Of a DNA stretch of 10,799 nucleotides, positions 6,788 through 10,799 are shown one piece after another. The position numbers were made by a program, and so were the translations under genes. The stretch covers positions 1 through 10,799 of the forward strand of contig JAISAF010000153.1 of NCBI GenBank assembly GCA_031266855.1, given 5' to 3'. How positions within the stretch are numbered: the stretch's first letter is position 1; each line of letters opens with the position of its first letter. The notes under the pieces were generated by a model that was not told the DNA's origin, did not search any database, and saw only the letters and a list, made by a program, of their open reading frames with translations. This DNA is from Spirochaetales bacterium. GTDB taxonomy: Bacteria > Spirochaetota > Spirochaetia > DTKZ01.

Positions 6788-7023
6788 TTTAACCGCGAAG
6801 TCGAAAAAGTCAAAAAAGAAGGGAATTGCGGCTTTCTCAAAGTCCTTTGTTACTTTCTTAATTAGACTTGTTCGATAACCTTCCGGTTCTCTCACAAGTC
6901 TGGCGAATTTGCCGCAAAATGGCGGCAAATTCGGCTGTTTTTATATTGAAACTGTTCTCGAAGTTGTTCAGAAACTGAGGTTTCTGAACAACTCTATTCA
7001 ACTTTTTCGACTTTGCGGTAAAT
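6788..7023. repeat. 236-bp nested inverted-repeat structure, MITE-like
   Basis: Outer arms 6788-6810 and 7001-7023 are inverted repeats matching at 20 of 23 positions. Three smaller hairpins sit between them. The first pairs 6865-6871 with 6894-6900 and encloses AACC/GGTT. The second is a perfect 12-bp stem (6904-6915 with 6922-6933). The third is a perfect 13-bp stem (6963-6975 with 6980-6992, loop TGAG). No credible coding frame exists. The size and terminal inverted repeats resemble a miniature inverted-repeat transposable element, but the flanks are T-rich and no target-site duplication can be recognised. Confidence 0.5.
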
Positions 7024-7031
7024 TTTTCTTT

Positions 7032-7113
7032 GCGGTAGAATTAAGAACCGCACAGGGGGCGGGACTGGTCGCAATTTTGCTCGGCAAAATTGCTGCTCGT
7101 CCATGCAGCCTGG
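7032..7113 (+). repeat. Intergenic repeat module, second copy of the 1419-1475 module
   Basis: 7032-7085 (GCGGTAGAATTAAGAACCGC onward) repeats 1419-1475 with few differences. It contains a perfect 10-bp stem (7071-7080 with 7084-7093, loop TCG). The segment 7066-7113, ending CATGCAGCCTGG, also aligns with 8440-8493, where the stem sequence differs but the flanks GGGAYTGGYCGC and GCRGCCTGG are kept. Confidence 0.7.
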
Positions 7114-7136
7114 GCATTAAACCCGCTTGACGGAAT

Positions 7137-7170
7137 AAAAAAAACCGGACAGGAATAAATTCCTGTCCGG
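7137..7170 (-). terminator. Intrinsic terminator after the tandem envelope-protein genes
   Basis: On the minus strand a perfect 11-bp stem (7160-7170 with 7145-7155, loop TTTA) is followed immediately by eight T (7137-7144). It lies 24 bp beyond the stop codon of the second tandem gene. T5 at 7176-7180 on the plus strand could give some activity in the other direction, but a five-base gap makes that doubtful. Confidence 0.9.
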
Positions 7171-7194
7171 CACGGTTTTTGTTAATCCTGTACT

Positions 7195-7704
7195 TTAGAA
7201 GCCGATTTTGGTCCGCAGCCCTATACTGAACGCCCCGCCATCCTCAAAACGGGAGAGCGCATTGGGGCCCGTGTCAAATACCCCAATCCAGTCCGCGAAA
7301 ACCCCCATGAAAACAAGAAGATTTGATTCACGGGCAAGAAGCACATCGTAATTCAGTCCCAGACCAACGCACGGCGAATCGGCAATACCCGCGCCCGCCG
7401 GCGGTTCCGCGATACCCATTGAAAGCCGGATGCTTACATTATCCACAAGGGTTGCCAGTATGCTGACAAGCCCAAGAGTTGACCGGCTGCCGTTGTCGTT
7501 AATATCGGTAAGCGAAACACCCGCGGCCAGCACATCGCTGAAGACAGAATAAAAGCCATAATTCACCGCTGTCGCGTTCCCGCCGCCGCCAACATCCCAG
7601 ACATTCCCCAAACCGATTTCAAAGGCAAGGTTATCCGGCTGCTGCGCATATATTCCGGCCACAGCGCATACCAGTACGCCCAGTATCAAAAATATCTTTT
7701 TCAT
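7195..7704 (-). CDS. Small exported protein, probable outer-membrane beta-barrel (tandem copy 2)
   Basis: The product is 169 aa. A clear signal peptide (MKKIFLILGVLVCAVAGIYA) has probable cleavage after residue 20, before QQPD. The mature part alternates hydrophobic and small or polar residues and ends GLRTKIGF, a terminal Phe as in the C-terminal strand of outer-membrane barrels. At about 150 mature residues it would give a barrel of roughly eight strands. It is paralogous to the gene 21 bp upstream: both share FE(L/I)GxG near the start, GLGLxYD in the second half and an EDGGA/EEGGA-x-x-GL ending. A purine-rich AGGGACGGA directly precedes the ATG. The intrinsic terminator follows. Function and ligand are unknown; I do not recognise a named family. 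Confidence 0.8.
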   Translation of the reverse strand: MKKIFLILGVLVCAVAGIYAQQPDNLAFEIGLGNVWDVGGGGNATAVNYGFYSVFSDVLAAGVSLTDINDNGSRSTLGLVSILATLVDNVSIRLSMGIAEPPAGAGIADSPCVGLGLNYDVLLARESNLLVFMGVFADWIGVFDTGPNALSRFEDGGAFSIGLRTKIGF

Positions 7705-7725
7705 TCCGTCCCTGTAGTGGAAGGA

Positions 7726-8280
7726 TTATATTCCCAGCCTGGCCTTCAAACCGAAGATAAGGGCGCCGCCCTCCTCAATGGAATATGGGCTTTTATCAGC
7801 AACAGTGGTAGAGCCATTGCCGCGTGTGGCAAGCCAGTCAACGCTCAGCGTCAACGCGGAGAAAAGAGTGTCTTTTTTAGAAAAGATATCATAGCCGAGT
7901 CCCAGGCCAAAGGCAAATGTCGAAGCGTCAAAAGTAGCGCCTGTCGCCGCCGCCGCGGATCCAAGATACAGGCGGACCGTCAGCTTGTCGGAGGGGGATA
8001 TGCCAAAACCCACGGCGTTAATTGTTGTTTCGATAAGTTCATCGCCGGCAGCGCCGTCAACATCAGCCTGGTAGGAATAGTCAAAAAAACTATAGCCCGC
8101 GGAAAATGTTTCATCAACGGTGAAATAAAGGCCGAAGTTCTTTCCCGATACGATTTCGCTGTAATCAAACACCGAACCCACGCCCACGCCCAGCTCAAAG
8201 GCCATGACAGAAGGAGATTCCGCGACAGCTAATCCGGTAGAAGCCAGCAGAATCAGGATAACAAGTAATGCTTTTTTCAT
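7726..8280 (-). CDS. Small exported protein, probable outer-membrane beta-barrel (tandem copy 1)
   Basis: The product is 184 aa. The ATG at 8280 is chosen because GGAGG (8287-8291) lies 6 nt upstream and the protein then opens with a textbook signal peptide (MKKALLVILILLASTGLAVA, cleaved before ESPS). A longer frame with ATG at 8328 would bury this behind 16 extra residues. The mature protein has repeated GxG and alternating strands (FELGVGVGSVF, GFGISPSDKLTVRLYLGSA, FAFGLGLGYDIF) and ends GLKARLGI. It is a paralog of the next gene, with which it shares a promoter and terminator. It lacks the terminal aromatic residue that its partner has. Outer-membrane or periplasmic location is inferred. 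Confidence 0.8.
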   Translation of the reverse strand: MKKALLVILILLASTGLAVAESPSVMAFELGVGVGSVFDYSEIVSGKNFGLYFTVDETFSAGYSFFDYSYQADVDGAAGDELIETTINAVGFGISPSDKLTVRLYLGSAAAATGATFDASTFAFGLGLGYDIFSKKDTLFSALTLSVDWLATRGNGSTTVADKSPYSIEEGGALIFGLKARLGI

Positions 8281-8311
8281 GTGTAACCTCCTATAAAAAA
8301 GCAAAATATTT

Positions 8312-8328
8312 ATGGCATTCAAAGCCAT
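8312..8328 (-). promoter_or_regulatory. Inverted repeat in the leader of the tandem envelope-protein genes
   Basis: ATGGC (8312-8316) and GCCAT (8324-8328) are separated by 7 nt. The dyad lies between the promoter and the ribosome binding site, and AT-rich flanks extend the symmetry imperfectly. It could be an operator or a leader hairpin. The evidence is symmetry and position only. Confidence 0.3.
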
Positions 8329-8336
8329 TTATTAAA

Positions 8337-8365
8337 ACAGTAGCGGCAATCATAAATTGTGTCAA
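8337..8365 (-). promoter_or_regulatory. Promoter of the tandem envelope-protein genes
   Basis: On the minus strand a consensus -35 box TTGACA (8360-8365) is followed after 17 bp by TACTGT (8337-8342), which keeps the key first, second and last bases of a -10 box. The leader to the ATG at 8280 would be about 50 nt. Confidence 0.6.
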
Positions 8366-8438
8366 GCCAGATACAGGTAAAAATTAAAATCAACATGTAT
8401 TTTTTCTCCCCCTGGTTTGAGGCCGGATTAACTAATAA

Positions 8439-8705
8439 GGGATTGGCCGCAAAATCGCATACGCGATTTTGCGGCCCGTTCACGCGGCCTGGCTGGTGGC
8501 AAAATCGTGAAACGATTTTGCGCCGCTGGTGCGCGAGCGCGAGGGATAGAAGTGGAAATGCGCCCGAAGACGGTCGCTTTCCGATAGGTAGTGGATTGTA
8601 GTGGGCGCTGACGCGCCCCCGGAATCCTTTTTTACCGCGAAGCGGTAAAAAAGATTGGAACGGATAGCCCGGTTTTTTACGCAGTAAAAAACGCGCCCAA
8701 ATTCC
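8439..8705 (+). repeat. Composite hairpin-rich intergenic repeat, copy B
   Basis: This fills the gap between tctA and the envelope-protein genes. In order it holds a perfect 14-bp stem (8445-8458 with 8463-8476) flanked by GGGATTGG and GCGGCCTGG, a 10-bp stem (8499-8508 with 8512-8521), a GCTGGTGCGCG lead (8525-8535), a degenerate box GAGGGATAGAAGTGGAAA (8541-8558), the short box also found at 1364, a 6-bp stem (8603-8608 with 8613-8618), a perfect 12-bp stem (8627-8638 with 8642-8653), the box ATTGGAACGGATAGCCC (8654-8670), a 9-bp stem (8672-8680 with 8684-8692) and the end box GCGCCCAAATTC (8693-8704). It has the same order and orientation as copy A, with one extra box-plus-hairpin unit. 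No T-tract follows any stem, so these are not ordinary terminators. Nothing else is recognisable between 8366 and 8741. Confidence 0.75.
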
Positions 8706-8741
8706 GAATTATAAATGTGTTATTGAACAGGCTCTTACGAT

Positions 8742-10238
8742 TTACGATTCCCCTTTTAAGGCTTTTTTCGCTGTTCTGATATTCTGCCGAATCGCGACGA
8801 TAAGCGTAATCGCGGTTACGATAAAAAATCCGTTTGCGATTGGATACGAAAAAAACGTAAAAACATTTCCCTGCTGTGATTGAAAGGCCCTGCGCAGGTA
8901 CAGTTCGAAATTCGGTCCCAAAATGAAACCTAAAATCAGCGGCGGTAAAGGTAAATCAATCCTGGTCATAATGTAACCCATTAACCCAAAGAACGAAAAA
9001 GAAATTACATCGAATACCCGGTTATTAACGCCAAAGGCTCCTACCGCGCACAGTGTCATGACCAGCGGCAGTAAAATATATTTTGGTACGCGCAGAAGTT
9101 TTACAAAAATGCTTAGGCCCGCAAATTCAATAACAAAGAAAACAACGTGCGCGATAATCAACGCGGCAAAAATACCGTAGACAAGATCGCCCTGCGAAGT
9201 AAAAAGCAGGGGACTCGGTTGAATACCGTGCAGCATGAAAGCTCCCAGAATAACCGCGGTGACGGAATCGCCCGGAATACCCAGGGTCAAAAGCGGAATG
9301 AACGCGCCGCCCACTGTAGCGTTGTTAGCCGTTTCCGAAGCGACAATCCCATCGATGATGCCTGTGCCGAATTTTTCGGGATATTTGGATTGATTCTTCG
9401 CGGTTGTGTAGGCAAAAATATTGGAGACTCCTCCGCCGATTCCCGGAAGAATCCCTATCCCCACACCAATCAGGGCGGAACGAAAATAGTTAAAGAGCTG
9501 GCCGGTAAACTCTTTCATGGTAAACCCAAAACCTTTAATGCGGTATTCGGTAATTTCACTTTCCGTTACGACCTGATGTTTTGTTTTTGCCGCTGTTAAA
9601 ACCTCCGATACCGCAAAAACGCCGATAGTCAGGGGCAGCATCGCAAACCCGGCCAGAAGCTGGGAATTACCAAATGTAAAACGCTGTACGGAGTCAATAG
9701 GCGCCATACCAACAAAACTCAGCAGGAAACCGGTAAATCCGCTTATAAATCCTTTCAGGACGGAGTTGGAAAGCCCGGCAATCATGGTAATTGAAAAAAA
9801 TGTTACCGACAGGTATTCCACAAAACCAAATTTAATAGTTACCTGGGCCAGCGTCGGCGCGATAAAAATCAATAACAGAATACCGAGCATACCGCCTAGA
9901 AACGAAAAAACAATTCCCACTCCCAGAGCCTTTCCCGCTTCTCCTTTTTTAGCCAGAGGATGACCATCGAATGTGGTAGCGATTGATGAGGGAGTGCCGG
10001 GAATTTTCAGTAAAATGGCTGATATAAGTCCGCCGGACACGGCGCCGATATACAAGCCGCTGAGCAGGCTCAAGCCGTTTATTATGCTCATGCCGAATGT
10101 AATAGGTAAACATAAGGCAACCGCCATAACCGCGGAAAGCCCTGGAATAGCTCCGAATATAAGCCCGACAATAACGCCGCCTACAATCAATAAAATTGTT
10201 TCAATGTTAAATACTGTAAGAAAACCCGTTACAAGCAT
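8742..10238 (-). CDS. tctA: Tripartite tricarboxylate transporter large membrane subunit TctA
   Basis: The product is 498 aa, the usual length for TctA. It is the large, multi-helix subunit that carries out secondary uptake of a carboxylate (citrate or tricarballylate in studied systems) handed over by a periplasmic binding protein. Hallmark motifs are GAIPGLSA (29-36), YIGAVSGG (63-70), KIPGTPSS with DGHP (78-85, 91-94), GILPGIGGG (262-270), SETANNATVGGAFIP (301-315) and LTLGIPGD (317-324). The repeated G-x-x-PG signatures in the two halves fit the internal duplication of the family. A GGGG stretch (10244-10247) lies 5 nt before the ATG. TctB is encoded 33 bp upstream on the same strand. Substrate cannot be read from the sequence. 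No terminator is apparent; the composite repeat begins about 37 bp after the stop. Confidence 0.95.
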   Translation of the reverse strand: MLVTGFLTVFNIETILLIVGGVIVGLIFGAIPGLSAVMAVALCLPITFGMSIINGLSLLSGLYIGAVSGGLISAILLKIPGTPSSIATTFDGHPLAKKGEAGKALGVGIVFSFLGGMLGILLLIFIAPTLAQVTIKFGFVEYLSVTFFSITMIAGLSNSVLKGFISGFTGFLLSFVGMAPIDSVQRFTFGNSQLLAGFAMLPLTIGVFAVSEVLTAAKTKHQVVTESEITEYRIKGFGFTMKEFTGQLFNYFRSALIGVGIGILPGIGGGVSNIFAYTTAKNQSKYPEKFGTGIIDGIVASETANNATVGGAFIPLLTLGIPGDSVTAVILGAFMLHGIQPSPLLFTSQGDLVYGIFAALIIAHVVFFVIEFAGLSIFVKLLRVPKYILLPLVMTLCAVGAFGVNNRVFDVISFSFFGLMGYIMTRIDLPLPPLILGFILGPNFELYLRRAFQSQQGNVFTFFSYPIANGFFIVTAITLIVAIRQNIRTAKKALKGES

Positions 10239-10271
10239 AGATACCCCGCTTTTTTAAGCAAATTGATATAA

Positions 10272-10796
10272 TCATGGCAACGCCAAAGAAAAAATCTGTG
10301 TAAAAATAAAATAGACAACAAGCGGAACGGCAATCGTAAATACCGTTATGCCAAACCAGCTTCGCGTCCGGGGCGTTGATAGAACAATCATTTGTACAAA
10401 AAGGTATATAGCCGTGGATGCGATATAGCCGAAAAAAAACATGCCAAAACCATACAGAATCAGCAGCCCCATGCTGATCCAGTCCGAGTTGCGGTCGAGT
10501 TTTTCCTTAAATGACAACTGCTCTTTGTGTTCTTTTACCGTGTCTTTTGAGACATTTCCAGCAAAACCAGAATCCTGTCCATGAAGGCGTTTTATTTTAA
10601 GGGCGCTCGCCACCAGGGACAACACCCCCAGGCCCAGCAGCATACAGGCGATAAACCGCGGAACAGCGGCGGAGTGCAGCAGGGACATTTTTGTAATCTG
10701 GATATTGCCGGATAAAAACAGAACAAACAGAGACAAAAAAACAGCAAACGCGGCGCCCCATACATCATTGCGGATTTCCCGCGGAAGTTTTTTCAT
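10272..10796 (-). CDS. tctB: Tripartite tricarboxylate transporter small membrane subunit TctB
   Basis: The product is 174 aa, with four hydrophobic helices (~13-30, 46-66, ~107-137 containing FGYIAST, and 147-170) and a charged cytoplasmic loop at ~68-105. This is the layout of TctB (DUF1468 family), the poorly conserved small subunit that pairs with TctA. Identification rests on topology, the FGYIAST-like motif in the third or fourth helix region and its position directly before tctA. The ATG lies 3 bases inside the window edge, so its ribosome binding site is not visible and a slightly longer N-terminus cannot be excluded. A tctC gene for the solute-binding protein is not in the window; it would be expected upstream, beyond 10799. 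Confidence 0.88.
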   Translation of the reverse strand: MKKLPREIRNDVWGAAFAVFLSLFVLFLSGNIQITKMSLLHSAAVPRFIACMLLGLGVLSLVASALKIKRLHGQDSGFAGNVSKDTVKEHKEQLSFKEKLDRNSDWISMGLLILYGFGMFFFGYIASTAIYLFVQMIVLSTPRTRSWFGITVFTIAVPLVVYFIFTQIFSLALP

Positions 10797-10799
10797 AAT

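Noticed and set aside
7717..8232. Plus-strand open frame of 171 codons opposite the first tandem envelope gene
   Set aside because: The minus-strand gene has a signal peptide, a promoter and a ribosome binding site; the plus-strand frame has none of these.
8627..8692. Stems with T6/A6 arms as terminators for tctA
   Set aside because: The T's are inside the paired arm on either strand and no U-tract follows; the stems belong to repeat copy B.
1419..8705. CRISPR array
   Set aside because: The repeats are few, far apart, in both orientations, and separated by genes; no regular repeat-spacer alternation and no cas genes are present.

Overview
The window looks like chromosomal DNA of a spirochaete, most likely a Treponema-type host-associated species. 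This is an inference from several features together: a GldA/GldF/GldG-like ABC operon with a DUF4340 gene, a tandem pair of small signal-peptide proteins resembling spirochaete outer-membrane proteins, a TctBA transporter, and G+C that swings widely around 50%. No rRNA, tRNA or CRISPR array was seen. Seven of the eight genes lie on the minus strand. The exception is the first gene.

Layout. 1-229: a pair of 14-bp direct repeats resembling insertion-sequence ends, then a promoter. 230-1324 (+): an AT-rich gene for an exported protein with a C-terminal YARHG domain. 1325-1777: a gene-free stretch filled by hairpins and a composite repeat. 1778-6520 (-): a tightly packed four-gene operon read as ATPase, permease, GldG-like protein and DUF4340 protein, with a clear promoter at 6581-6609. 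Each downstream gene has its ribosome binding site abutting or overlapping the stop of the gene before it. 6610-7194: a second gene-free stretch with an inverted copy of the composite repeat, a 236-bp MITE-like structure and a strong terminator. 7195-8280 (-): two tandem paralogous small envelope proteins with their own promoter at 8337-8365. 8366-8741: a third gene-free stretch holding the third copy of the composite repeat. 8742-10796 (-): tctA and tctB of a tripartite tricarboxylate transporter. The binding protein TctC is not in the window and may lie beyond 10799.

How the genes work together. The four-gene operon probably makes one envelope complex: ATPase and permease form an ABC-2 exporter core, while the GldG-like and DUF4340 proteins are membrane-anchored with large extracytoplasmic domains. 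TctB and TctA form the membrane part of a secondary transporter for a carboxylate or similar small solute.

The most unusual content is not protein-coding. All three gene-free stretches longer than 300 bp carry versions of one modular repeat family. Short conserved boxes (GGATTGnAGCGGAAA-like, ending in GCGCCCAAATTC) alternate with hairpins. The hairpin sequence changes from copy to copy, but self-complementarity is kept. This is the best candidate here for an undescribed structured or mobile element.
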